Source of the DNA: Perognathus longimembris pacificus
Lineage: Eukaryota; Chordata; Mammalia; Rodentia; Heteromyidae
Direction of reading: 5' to 3'
Assembly: GCF_023159225.1 (NCBI RefSeq)
Contig: NC_063171.1
Coordinates: forward strand, 6,596,386 to 6,660,385
DNA: 64,000 bases
Shown here: in pieces, positions 1 through 10,753 of the stretch
Layout of the letters: each line of letters begins with the position of its first letter
Numbering within the stretch: the stretch's first letter is position 1
Notes under the pieces: generated by a model
Told to the model about the DNA's origin: nothing
What the model saw: the letters and a program-made list of their open reading frames with translations, nothing else
Database searches by the model: none
Program-made: the position numbers and the translations under genes

Positions 1-99
1 AATGGACCTTCAGCTGGGTCAAAGAACTTTGCATTGCCAAATTCTAAACTCTGTTAGGAGAAAAAATGGCTAGGTAGAGGGTTTTCCTCAAAAACATTG

Positions 100-545
100 C
101 AAATCAAAAGGGCTAAGTTTCCAGTACCTGGACTATATGATAAAGGGGCATGTGAAAGCCCACAGCCAACCTCAACTGCAATGGCAGAAGGCTACTCTCA
201 AGGACAGTGCCCAGGTCCTGAGTTCAAACTCCAGAATGGGCACACACACACACAAAGTTGTGTTTCTATATATTAGCAGTGAATCCAAAAAGGAGATTAA
301 GAAAGCAAATCCAGGTTTGGAGGTATGGTTTGCTTGCCTAGAGAGTGTGAAGTCCTGAATTTAAACTTCAGAAGTACCACAACCACCACCTCCACTACGA
401 CACACACACACAAAAAAAAAGCACCAGTGTTAGTGGCTCCTGCCTATAATTCTGTAATCTTAGCTACTCAGGAGGTTGGATTTGAGAATGGAGGTTTGAA
501 GCTAGCGCAACCAGAAAAGTCCATGAGCCTCTTTATTTCCAATTA
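100..545 (+). mobile_element. Worn dimeric SINE relics
   Basis: Right-monomer remnants (GGACAGTGCCCAGGTCCTGA at 202-221; another near 340-385) and a 7SL/B1-like left part at 420-545 (CCTATAATTCT...GCTACTCAGGAGG) are visible. They are diverged members of the B1-like/Geo-like dimer family. Another right-monomer piece is at 940-1000. Confidence 0.6.
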
Positions 546-1698
546 ACCAGTAAGACACTGGAAATGGAAGTGTTTAATGGTAGAGACCAGGCCTGTATGC
601 AAAAAACTAAAGGACATCCAGGAAATGAAAACGTGTTTTAGGGGTAGTGGTGGTGTTTGTTTTGGCTTTTGATTTTTTTTTCTTCTTTTGGGGCGGGGCA
701 AAGCTGGTACAGTAAGAGAGGGAAGAAGGGTGAACAAATGCAATCATGCCTGTTCAGTATACACTAGATGGAAAATGAACTATGCAACTTGTGGACAGGG
801 ACAGGAGGGAGAAACTAGGGGAAAGTGAAGGAAGGAGTGACATTGTCTAAAAGAGAAAGAAATGTATTCATTAACTGACTTATGAAATGATAACCCCTCT
901 GTACAACACCTTAATAATAACAATAACATTATATTTAAGGAAAAAAGCTAAAGGACAATGCCCAGTCCTTAAGTTCAAGCCCCAGTACTGGCACACATAT
1001 GTCAAAGAAAAAGAAAATCAAGTCAGCTACTCCATTTACAGCAGCTTCAAAAGAAAAAAAACACTGAGGTTAACACTAGGCAAGGAGGTACAAATTTGTG
1101 TCCAAAATATGAAACATTGATGAAAGCAATGAAATGGGGCTCTAAATACACACATACACACACAAACCAGCCGGAATTCCTGGATTAGAAAACCTCATAT
1201 AGTTGGGATGGAACACTTTCCAAAATAATCTACAGATTCAATATAATCCCATTTTAAAAAATGCAAAAATCTATGTAGAATTTTGAGGGATCCCAAATAA
1301 CCAGACAATCTCAAAAAGAACAGAAATTAGAAGACTCACATGTCCTGATTTCAAAACATCCTATGAAGCTACAATAAAAGCATATAGATATGAACAAAAT
1401 ACAAATAAATGAACCAATGGAACTGAAAGTCCAGAATAAGCCTATACATGTATGACAAACTGATTTTCAGCATGAGTGCCATGACCATTCAAAGTGTGTC
1501 TGGGGACACACTTTTTTCAGACAGTACTGGAGTTGTGGGGTAGCCACATGGCAAAGAATACATGTGGGTGCCTACCACACACCAAATAAAAAAAATTAAC
1601 TCAAAACATAAATTTATGAAACTCATAGAAAAAAACGCAGCTATACATTTTTGTGGCCTAAAATTAGGCAACATTTATTTTGATGTCATAACAATATT

Positions 1699-1820
1699 TG
1701 TTTTGTTTTGTTTTTTTTGCCAGTCCTGGCACTTGAACTCAGGGCCTGAGCACTGTCCCTGGCTTCTTTTTGCTTCATGTATACGAGACAAGCACTTTAC
1801 CACTAGGCCATATTCCCAGC
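1699..1820 (-). mobile_element. IDL-Geo-like SINE with internal deletion
   Basis: The T-rich (reverse A-rich) tail is followed by the right end of the dimer, then directly by the left head; about 95 bp are missing between them. It is flanked by a perfect 15-bp target duplication, TGTCATAACAATATT (1684-1698 and 1821-1835), so it inserted as a unit. Confidence 0.85.
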
Positions 1821-1848
1821 TGTCATAACAATATTAACCAAAGTAATT

Positions 1849-2057
1849 ATTATTATTTTTTTTGGCCAGTCCTGGGCCTTGGACTCAGGGCCTGAGCACT
1901 GTCCCTGGCTTCTTCTTGCTCAAGGCTAGCACTCTGCCACTTGAGCCACAGCGCCACTTCTGGCCGTTTTCTGTATATGTGGTGCTGGGGAATCGAACCT
2001 AGGGCCTCGTGTATCCGAGGCAGGCACTCTTGCCACTAGGCTATATCCCCAGCCCCT
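1849..2057 (-). mobile_element. IDL-Geo-like SINE, full length
   Basis: This is a complete dimer read on the minus strand, from GGGGCTGGGGATATAGCC to GCCCAGGACTGGCC plus the A-tail. A perfect 12-bp target duplication, ACCAAAGTAATT, flanks it at 1837-1848 and 2058-2069. Confidence 0.88.
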
Positions 2058-2224
2058 ACCAAAGTAATTTTTGAGCCACTATCAAAAAAATTTAAGACTA
2101 CCTACCCAATGAAAGCAAGTATTTGCAAATCTTATATCTGATAAGTGTCTGGTATCCAGAGATATAAGGAACTTATTTAATGGTAAAAAGTCAAACAACT
2201 CAATCAAGAAATGAGCAAAATACC

Positions 2225-2395
2225 CCATGCTGAGCATGGTGGCACATGCTTATAATCCCACGTACTTAGGAGGCAGCAGTAGAAGTGTGGTAGTCTGGTT
2301 TTGGGAAAAATAATAAGGGTCAGGGCATGGCTCAATTGGTAAAGTACTTGCCTACCAAGTATAGGCAAGTTTAAGGCCAGTATTAGGGGAAAAAG
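2225..2395 (+). mobile_element. B1-like plus ID-like dimer SINE
   Basis: A 7SL-like left part (GCTGAGCATGGTGGCACATG) is joined to an ID-like right part (GGCATGGCTCAATTGGTAAAGT). It is older and more diverged than the IDL-Geo copies. A similar element lies at about 2895-3090. Confidence 0.6.
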
Positions 2396-2623
2396 AAAAG
2401 GACTTGAATAGACATATCTTTAAAGATGACCTGTGAATGGCCAATAAACACATGAAAATATGCTCAATATTGTTAACTATTGGAATGTGAAAATAAAATA
2501 TGAGATACCATTTCACATATACTAGGATGTGTAATGTTGCTTGTCTGTAACTCCAGCTACTTAGGAGGCAAAGAAGGGGGGATGGAAAGTTGAGGCAGCT
2601 CAGACAAAGAGTTAGTGGAAACT

Positions 2624-2626
<3 letters not shown>

Positions 2627-2676
<50 letters not shown>

Positions 2677-2875
2677 ATGAGCACGGGTCACTGGATGCTC
2701 TTCCTGAGTTTTTTTTAGTCAAGGCTAGAGCCACAGTGCCACGTCTAGCTTTTTGGTGGTTAATTGGAAATAAGAGACTCATGAACTTTCCTGCCAGGCT
2801 GGCTTTGAACTGATCTCAGATCACAGCCTCCTGAGTAACTAGGATTACAGGCATGAGCCATTGGTGCCTGGCTTG
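2627..2875 (-). mobile_element. (GT)n tract fused to a minus-strand SINE dimer
   Basis: An uninterrupted GT run (2627-2674) occupies the place of the A-tail of a minus-strand B1-like/Geo-like SINE. The SINE's right monomer (TCAAGGCTAGAGCCACAGTG) and B1-like left end (GATTACAGGCATGAGCC) run to 2875. Confidence 0.7.
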
Positions 2876-2894
2876 AAAACCTTATTTCAACCAA

Positions 2895-3090
2895 CAAACA
2901 CGTACCAGTTATCTCAGCTATTTGGAGAGAATAGGCAGGAGGTTGGCAATCTAAGGCTAGCTACAGGGTAAAAACATGAGACCCTAGCTGAAAAATAATA
3001 ACAGAAAAAGATCTGTAAGGTATGAATTAAGTACCTACCAAGCATGAAGCCCTGAATTCAAACTTCAGTACCCCCCCCCGACAATAATCA
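2895..3090 (+). mobile_element. B1-like plus ID-like dimer SINE
   Basis: The B1-like start (TATCTCAGCTATTTGGAGAG) leads into an ID-like right part ending CCTGAATTCAAACTTCAGTA and a C-run (3070-3078). It interrupts the L1 fossil. Confidence 0.55.
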
Positions 3091-3590
3091 GCATTTAAGT
3101 CAGAAATTCTAAATATTCCAAGAAATATTTGCCCAAGAATCTTCACAGCTCTATTATTCACAATAGCTAGAAGGCAGAAACAATTCAAATGTTCACTGGC
3201 TGGTGATTAAGCAAATGTGGTTCCATCATCCAGTGGAATAGTATTGAGCCATTAAAAGGAATGAAGCACAAAGACACGCTAGGTGCTAGGTTTCAGTGAA
3301 AGAAGCCAGACAGTAAAGGTCACATATTGTGTAATCACAATAACAGAAAATATCCAGAAAGGAAAAATATGTAGGAATGGATGGAAAACAGCTCAGTGGT
3401 GGCCAAAGGGTGAAAGAGGAAAAAGAATTGGGAAAAAAGTGCTTAATGGGTATGGGTTTCTTTCTGGGATGCTGAAAATACTTTATAATGCAAAAGAAGT
3501 ATGATTCTGGGACAATGTTAAATATATTTTGTGAGTATGTTGAAAGTGCTCCAAAAATATTAATAACAATGTGATTTTCCTCTCCATTTT

Positions 3591-3801
3591 TTTTTTTTTT
3601 TTTTTTTTTGGCCAGTCCTGGGCCTTGGACTCAGGGCCTGAGCACTGTCCCTGGCTTCTTCCCGCTCAAGGCTAGCACTCTGCCTCTTGAGCCACAGCGC
3701 CGCTTCTGGCCGTTTTCTGTATATGTGGTGCTGGGAATCGAACCTAGGGCCTCGTGTATCCGAGGCAGGCGCTCTTGCCACTAGGCTGTATCCCCAGCCC
3801 C
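3591..3801 (-). mobile_element. IDL-Geo-like SINE, inserted in the tail of the next one
   Basis: A full-length minus-strand dimer with a long T-run (reverse A-tail). It sits between the left copy of the CCTCTCCATTTT duplication (3579-3590) and the second SINE, so it landed in the A-tail of the SINE at 3802-4022. Confidence 0.85.
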
Positions 3802-4022
3802 AAATTATTTTATTTTTATTTTTATTTTTTTGCCAGTCCTGGGGCTTGGACTTAGGGCCTGAGCACTGTCCCTGGCTTCTTTTTGCTCAAGGCTAGCACT
3901 CTGCCACTTGAACCACAGCTCCACTTCTGGCCGCTTTCTGTATATGTGGTGCTGGGGAATTGAACCCAGGGCCTCATGTATAGGAGGCAAGCACTCTTGC
4001 CACTAGGCCATATCCCCAGCCC
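3802..4022 (-). mobile_element. IDL-Geo-like SINE, full length
   Basis: A full minus-strand dimer. The flanking duplication CCTCTCCATTTT (3579-3590 and 4023-4034) encloses this copy and the later one at 3591-3801. Confidence 0.85.
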
Positions 4023-4092
4023 CCTCTCCATTTTTTTTAAGGTATGGAAATCTTTGTGTGCTTGCTGTACTAGGCACTGTCACCTCCAGCCT

Positions 4093-4330
4093 GTTTCTCA
4101 TTTTTGTTTTTGCTTTTTTCTCCCTCCCACTCCCTCACAGTACTAGGGCTTGAACTCAGGGCATCATGTTCTCACTTGGCTTTGTCACTCAAGGCTGGCA
4201 TTCTACCACATGAGCCACAGCTCCCCTTCCAGTCTTCATGGATTTGTCTGCCTAGGGTGGCTTTGAATCTCCATCCTCAGATCTCAGCCTCCTGAGCAGC
4301 TAGTGTTATAGGCATGAGTCCAACATACCC
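4093..4330 (-). mobile_element. B1-like/Geo-like SINE relic
   Basis: In reverse orientation the right monomer (GGGCTTGAACTCAGGGCATC, CTCAAGGCTGGCATTCTACC) is followed by the B1-like left part (CAGCCTCCTGAGCAGCTAG, GGCATGAG). Confidence 0.65.
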
Positions 4331-4852
4331 TGCTCTCTCGTCTCTTAGTCTCTGCCTTTCTCTCTCCTGTTTCCTCCCTCTCACTAGGTCTCTACCCTGG
4401 GGTCCTGTTCTGTGTCAGGAACTCAGCACCCTGGTGTCTGGCTGGCCTCTTGTAGACATGCTCATGAAGAACAGAGCCGACTCCACTCATACACTGCTGC
4501 ACTCCGACCCACAGTGGGAGAAGGTCAGCACATGATAATTGCTGCTGGAAACCACTACATCTTAGGATAATTTGCTCTTTGGTAGCAGCTAACCAACATC
4601 CAGTTCTTTTGCTATCCTCTCTTTCCTCAAACCAACCCACAACCCCAGTGTACTGATGGGTCTGGACAGTTTCCTCAAGGCTCATGGGCTCTCTCCTGCC
4701 TTTTTGTTTTTGAGGATCTTGTGGGGTTTTTTTTTCCCCTGAGTTTTACTTGAAACCCTGCCTATTCTGTACCTCCCCATGGTGGATATCTGTCCAAACT
4801 GTCACATGTTGCCCTGGCCATAATAGCAATATATTCTGACCACCCATGGTAC

Positions 4853-5094
4853 CTTTGTCCAGTACAGGGCCAAAGATGGCCAGGCTGTTGCTGATGGTGG
4901 TGCAGTTCCAGCGGCGGCCACGGAACTGGTGCTGGCACTCTTGAATGCCAGCCTTGACACCCTCGGCCACGCTGGGCATGATCTCCACGTAGTTCCTGCA
5001 GAAGCGCAGCTGCTTGGGCACCAGGCCTGGGATGCTGGCACAGAGGATGGGCTGGGTGCCCAGGGAAGAGTATTGGGGCCCGATGGCCAGAGAC
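4853..5094 (-). CDS. WNT3A: WNT3A coding exon 2
   Basis: This 242-bp minus-strand exon has a pyrimidine-rich acceptor ending CTGCCAG (AG at 5096-5095) and a donor GTACCA at 4852-4847. Joined to exon 1 it continues in frame from W24 as SLAIGPQYSSLGTQPILCAS and runs through PKQLRFCRNYVEIMPSVAEG to FGPVLDK plus one base. It contains conserved Wnt cysteines (C42, C56, C77, C88) and the N-glycosylation sequon N87-C-T inside GRRWNCTT, matching the known Asn87 site of Wnt3a. YVEIM, VKAGIQ and SNSLAIF are WNT3A-type and rodent-like. The exon encodes part of the N-terminal helical domain of the Wnt fold. The Ser that receives the palmitoleate and the Cys-rich C-terminal domain are on later exons beyond the left edge. 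Residues 28 and 91 are Ile where I recall Val in mouse; both are conservative. Confidence 0.97.
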
Positions 5095-6031
5095 CTGGCA
5101 GGAGGACAAGGAGGTTAATACAGTTAGCCTGGGATAACTATCTTGGGGAACAGGCAGACCCTTTGCTTTTGGGGTCCTGAGTGCATTTAATGGACAAGAC
5201 ATTTCCTCCACCACAAAGAAAAGCTGACTTTAAAGAGAAGCCAAGCACACGGAGTCTGTGACTGTGTGTGTGTGTGTGACTTAGCTCAAAATGCCAATTG
5301 GCAAGATTTGCAGCATGAAACCATGGCTTCTGTGCTCTCAACTTTTTAGAGATGATTCTTATCCTGGGGTGGAAGCAGGGAAGCCACTGCAGAATACCAG
5401 ACTAGAATCAAAGGCGCAGAGCTGGGTGGTAGCCACTGAGGGGAGCTCACTATGTGTGAATGTGGGGTTTCCATTTTCAAGCAGGGATGAACAGCTAGTC
5501 ACCTCTCAGCAAGACTTCTCTCTTTCTCTGGGCTCTCTCGTTCACTCAAGAACTGGGATGCTTCACTTTTACCCATTCCATGTAAAATGCTAGGCAAGGA
5601 TGATGTTCATGTGCAAGTGGTCAGACATGTAGAAGATTGACAGGAACAATAAGATGATGGATGGTGGATAGGAAGGGGGAGTAGTATTGGATACACTAGA
5701 CTGAGTCAATTGTGAGTTATGGATACGTAGATGTTTGTGGTCCAAGTTCTATATCTTTTCTGAATATTTGAATTTTTTCCAGTGGAATGTTGGGGGGAAG
5801 GGTTTGCGAATTATTGCTTAAATGTCAGATTGTTTCAGAAATGGTTTTGTCCCCACACTCCTGGGGCCTGTTCTTTTCCTCTTCAGGTCCTCATAGCTGC
5901 CAGAAAAGTGGGGAAAAGGCATCTATCTGTCTGTTCATCTGTCTGTCATCTCTAGGAGGAAGAAGTTTATTCTTTGAATGAGTTTACTGACTTGGAGACT
6001 TTGAGCAAGTGGAAAACAGTCATTATTGGTT

Positions 6032-6080
6032 CAGAGAGAGACAGAGACAGAGACAGAGAAAGACAGAGAAAGACAGAGAC
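6032..6080 (+). repeat. (AG)/(AGAC) purine simple repeat
   Basis: An imperfect GAGACAGAGACAGAGA-type tract in WNT3A intron 1. Confidence 0.85.
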
Positions 6081-6824
6081 CCTGGTTTTTCACTGTTTTC
6101 AAAGCAGTAACTGACCAGGGCAGAGGCCAGTCCAAAGGGCAGGTGGTCTCCACCATCAGATCCAGAGATCAGGCCTCACTTACTCTAGGGGTTCACAGTG
6201 GTGGGGGGGTAGGGAGATAAAATAGCAAGAGAGTGCTTTGCCCCAGAATCCTACAGCTTAGGCAGACAGAGCCAAGCCAAGCCAGAGGAATTTCAGCTTC
6301 TTTCTTAGGTTGGGCAGAGAGGAGTGGCTTCCAGGGAAGATAGAGAGGGGAACTCCCCAGGTTCATAACCTCTTCCAACCCCTTTCCTCTGGGGTGCTGA
6401 GTCAGCTCCCTCTACCTCCCCTTCCTGGGGCAGGCCTCTGCTCGTTACCTCCCTTAACCAGGAGGCCAGAGTATGGACAGCTCCAGCTGGATTCAACCAA
6501 GCCTGGCTGGATCCTTCCTGAACACCCTCATGGATTTGAAGGGCAGGGAGAGGGGGCATGTCCTCCTGCCTTTTCAGGAACTAGAGACTCCTGAAGTTCC
6601 TTGAACTGCTGCCCAGACCGGTCTTCCTTCTCAGAGAGCTGGGCCACCAAGAATACAGGTAGTTGGAAATTCTGCACTAGGAAAGTGGATATCTGGGGAC
6701 AGGGTACCTACTGGGACAAGGGAGAAGGGTAAGGAAGGATCAAGAGTGCTTAGTAAGTTGTTGATTTTAGATGAGGCTTGAAGAGTCAATTGAGTTTGTT
6801 TTAAAATCATATAAAAAGTCCTAA

Positions 6825-7062
6825 ATAGCCAGGTGCCAGTGGCTCATGCCTATAATCCTAGCTACTCAGGAGGCTGAGATCTAAGGCTTGTGGTTCAAAG
6901 TCAGCTTGGGCAGGAAAGTCCGTGAGACTCTTATCTTCAATTACCCACCAGAAAAACTGGAAGTGGCACTATGGCTCAAAGTGATAGAGCACTAGCTTTG
7001 AGTTGAAGGGCTCAGGGACAGTGCCCAGGCCCAGGGTTCAAGCCCCATGAATGACACACACG
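6825..7062 (+). mobile_element. B1-like/Geo-like dimer SINE
   Basis: The 7SL-like left part (GCCAGGTGCCAGTGGCTCAT) is joined to a Geo-like right part ending GGGTTCAAGCCCC. A perfect 12-bp duplication, AAAAAGTCCTAA, flanks it at 6813-6824 and 7063-7074. Confidence 0.85.
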
Positions 7063-7514
7063 AAAAAGTCCTAACTGGCCAAAGACTATCACTTCCCTCC
7101 CCATATCCCTTGGATCTACCTGAGAGAACATCACCAGCTGTAACTCCCTCTCACACTCCTTTGGGAGGCCACTGGAGGTACTGTGGCCTGGGGCTGGGGT
7201 GGGGAAGGATGGATGGTCCTCTAGAGAAATCCTCCTTGGAAAAGGATGCGGTACCTGTCTCAGGGCCTACCAGGACACACAGCAGCACTGAGCTGTGAAG
7301 AAGCTTCCTGAAAAGAGTAACCCCAAGGAATGCTTCATCCCAGCAGATGGTTCTTGCCAGCCTCCTATTCTTGCAACATATTCTTAGGAAATGCACGCAA
7401 AAACTGGGGATGTCAGTGTTTGATTGCATCATGCCAATGAGGCTCTTTTGTTTTGATAAATGTGTCAGGAGCACCAAGAGAGTATTGAGAGTGTAGAAAA
7501 TTCTCTGTACTATC

Positions 7515-7518
7515 TTTG

Positions 7519-7578
<60 letters not shown>

Positions 7579-7773
7579 AATTTTGCCAGTCCTGGGGCTT
7601 GAACTCAGGGCCTGGGCTCTGACCTTGAGCTCTTTATGCTCAAGGCTAGCACTCTAACACTTGAGCCACAACGCCACTTTCAGCTTTTTCTGTGTATGTG
7701 GTACTAAGGAATCAAACCCAGGGCTTGGTGCGTGCTAGGCAAGCACTCCACCACTAGGCCAAATTCCTGGTCC
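7515..7773 (-). mobile_element. IDL-Geo-like SINE whose tail is a (GT)n array
   Basis: The 10-bp duplication CTGTACTATC (7505-7514 and 7774-7783) encloses both the dimer and the (GT)n array at 7522-7577. The array therefore arose inside the inserted tail, not in flanking DNA. Confidence 0.85.
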
Positions 7774-8059
7774 CTGTACTATCCTTAACACATGAAGAAG
7801 AAAGGAATAGAGCTGGGAACCAAACAAGATGAGGCAATTAGGATGATTTAATAGACTGCTGTTTCTTAAGAGCAATGCAAGTGAGACCAAGATCAACATA
7901 TATTGAAGTATGACGTACATCCAGAACTCTGTCCAACAGTCAATTTAATGTCCAGAAGGCACCAGTGAAGAATAAGTACAGTTAGAAGAACAGATGTAGT
8001 GACACATTTATAGTGAAAATGAAACTCCTGATTCAATAATTTACTGTTTTGTTTGTTGA

Positions 8060-8640
8060 TTTTGTTTTGTGAATCAGGAATTGAACCCAGGGTCTTATGC
8101 AAGCTAAATAAGTGCTCTATAATGGTGCTACCACCTTAGCCCTTTATTTTGTGAGACAGGGTCTCTTTCTCTTTTTTTCATGGTACTTGGGTTCTGAATT
8201 CATGGTATTGTGCTTGCTAGGCGATCACTCTACCACTTGAACCATGCTCCTAGATTCATTTCGCTATAGTTGTTTTTTTTCAGATAAAATCTCTGGTTTT
8301 TGTTTGCTTTTGTTCTGCCCAGGTCCAGCCTCACACTGCCATCTTCCTACCTAAGCCTTTGGCATAGCTAGGGTCACATGTACCACCTTGTTACCTGATT
8401 GGCTGAGATAGTCTCACAAACTTTTTGCCCAGGTTGGCCTTGAAATATAATCTTCCAAATCTCTGTCTCTTAAGTAGTTGTTATTATAGGCATAAGCCAC
8501 TATGCCCTGCCCTAGACAGGACCTCTTTATTTAGACCAAGGCTGGCCTTAAACTTGTGATCCTCCTGCCTCTGCATACCAAGTGCTGTGACTACAGACTA
8601 GAGGCCTGCACCACCACACTCAGATTACTGTTCTGTAATT
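8060..8640 (-). mobile_element. Cluster of old ID-like and B1-like SINE relics
   Basis: In reverse orientation there are ID-like pieces (GAATTGAACCCAGGGTCTTA; another near 8180-8260) and B1-like pieces (AAGTAGTTGTTATTATAGGC near 8475; AAGTGCTGTGACTACAGACT near 8580). All are heavily diverged. Confidence 0.55.
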
Positions 8641-10540
8641 AACACCAGCAACAAGGGAATGTGAGTACAATATAAGTATCAAGTAGATTCAAAGCTCATT
8701 GTACTATCACTAAAGTAAAGAGGGGAAGTGGAGAATAAACAGTTATAAAGACCTGAATTAACTGATTTGCTACAAGAATTGAGGACAAGTTTATGATTTC
8801 ATAGAGTATGCAGTCCTGTATTCATTTAAGATTCCATACCAATTGTCTGCCAAGATGAAACTATGCCTTCTCATAGTAATGACCACAGCTATGGCTATAG
8901 GATGTTACCTCCATTTATAATTGCCGTCTCCAGTAAAAGTTAATGGAAATGAAAATTTCATTTTCCTGTCTCATTTTGAAATATTTGAGAAGGCATCTTG
9001 ATCTACTATTCATACTCAACTGGACTCTTCTTCTGTGTGTTGGGTTGCTGGGCCACTGTATCAGGAGGAGCAGGAGGTGGCTGTTTACCCATACAGTATG
9101 CCCTTAACCTGCCTCTCCCCATTGTCTGTCCTATGCTGAGCAAGGCTCTCTAAGCCTAACATCTGTCAAGACTCCAAATTCCCCATCTTGAAACTCAGAA
9201 CTATGCATAGGACCCCTAACCTCCACCAGAATGTTACAGATAGAAATTAAGGTCAGACAATCTGAGTTAGCCTAACCACACATGTACTTTCAAATGCCAG
9301 AGGGACCTGAAGATGGGGATTAGCCCCAGAGTTGCTAGTTCTGAGAAGGAGGGACCAAATTCTAGGACCAGAGAATGACTAGTTGCCTGGGACCGGGAAG
9401 GATCCAGGCCACAACTGGCCTGTAAACAAGGATTCAGTCTTACAATTGCATGAAGTAACCTTTAACAATACAAATGAATTGGAAGGCAAGCTCTTCCTGA
9501 ACACTTGGATTTTAGCCTCTTGATATCCAGAGCCGAGAACACAGATGTGCTGCCTACATACTAGTGAGCTATGAAAGGCCCTTCAGTCTGTGAGTACACT
9601 CCACAGTGAAAAGAACTAATGGGCTCACCCTCTCCTTTCTCCCCCATTCATACTTGATTTTCTGACTTGCCCCTGATTGCCAGCACCCTCAGGCTTCAAA
9701 AGGAAAAAGAAAAGCATGTCTGAGGGGTCTCCATTTTTTAGAATCTTGTAGTTGCAAGATCCCAGAATGAGAGCTATCACCACCTTCATCAGCTCATCCC
9801 TGTGGCCTTCTGACACAGCCTCTGCCTCCTGCACGTCAGGGCCTTTCTCCATAGGGAATCTTGCTGAGTTGTATTTGTGCCTTCAAATTCCCAAGCATCA
9901 CTCTTGTCACTGGCTACTGCCCAGCTTCTTACCTGCCTTCTACCAGCCCCATCTCCTATGTGAACAGCAAGAGAAGCTCATGGAGGACCCATTCACGGAC
10001 CCAGTGTGTAATTCCCTTCAACTGAACAACCTAGACAGGTGTGGCCCAGAACTTCCTGGAATAGGAGGCCGAGGCTTGGAGAGTAGATTCCAGAATGTAA
10101 TCTCCTCCAGAGTACCTTCTAAAGAACTCAATATCCCATAACACCCTTAAAATATGTTAAGTTGCAGTAAAATAGGAACAAGTTCAATATAAATTGCATT
10201 CAAAAAAGGGCATCCGTGTGTGTCCACCATACGACTAAGCACATATCACAGCACAAGAGTGACCTGCCTCCCAGATATGTAGCACTGTTTTCATCAAGGG
10301 TCAGTCTTCATCAAGGGTGGTAGCCCAGCAGGTCTAGTCTTTCCTCCAGAACTGATTTATTCTAGCCACCCCATTGAGAATCCTGAAGCCTCAGTTTTCC
10401 CAGCTGAACTGGGAAAGACACTGAATTGGAGCAGAGACCTCCCAGTGTGGTCCTAGACCCAACAGTACCCATTGGATTCTAAGGTAGCTTTTAGCTCAGA
10501 TGTTCCAAGATTCCAAGTACATCCAGTGGACAAGGAGCCT

Positions 10541-10753
10541 TTTTTTTCTTTTTTTTTGGGGGGGGGGGGCAAGTCCTGGGGCTTGAGGGCCTGAGCATGG
10601 TCTCTGAGCTTATTTTGTTCAGGGCTAGCACTCTACCATTTGAGCCACAGCGCCACTTCTGGCTTTTTCTGTTTATGTGGTACTGAGGAATGGAAGTCAG
10701 GGCTTCATGCATGCTAGGCAAGCACTCTACCACTAAGCCACATTCCCAGCTCG
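10541..10753 (-). mobile_element. IDL-Geo-like SINE with poly-G/poly-T tail
   Basis: A minus-strand dimer whose tail side includes T-runs and 12 consecutive G (10558-10569). The left head ends at CATTCCCAGC. Confidence 0.8.

Larger units (their letters stand above)
1185..3560 (+). mobile_element. Old L1 (ORF2 3' part plus 3'UTR), fragmented by SINEs
   Basis: The pieces 1185-1683, 2070-2224, 2396-2530 and about 3091-3560 line up in order with an old mammalian L1: reverse transcriptase C-terminal region, then the 3'UTR with its AGTGAAAGAAGCCAGACAG-type segment. The coding frame is destroyed by stops and indels. The gaps are filled by SINEs at 1699-1820, 1849-2057, 2225-2395, 2531-2875 and 2895-3090. 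It is dead, and a useful age marker for the SINEs. Confidence 0.8.
1..4852 (-). other. WNT3A: WNT3A intron 2 (partial)
   Basis: This is the part of WNT3A intron 2 next to exon 2. I found no Wnt-like exon here, so exon 3 must lie beyond the left edge. From 100 to 1010 there are worn SINE pieces. From about 1185 to 3560 there is an L1 fossil on the plus strand cut into pieces by SINEs. Two nested IDL-Geo-like SINEs follow (3591-4022), then a B1-like dimer relic (about 4093-4330). Roughly 560-880 and 4330-4850 show nothing recognisable. Confidence 0.85.

Noticed and set aside
4392..4850. Possible extension of WNT3A coding sequence beyond the exon 2 donor
   Set aside because: The reading continues open past GTACCA for a few codons but loses Wnt similarity at once; the family's phase-1 junction after PVLDK is clear.
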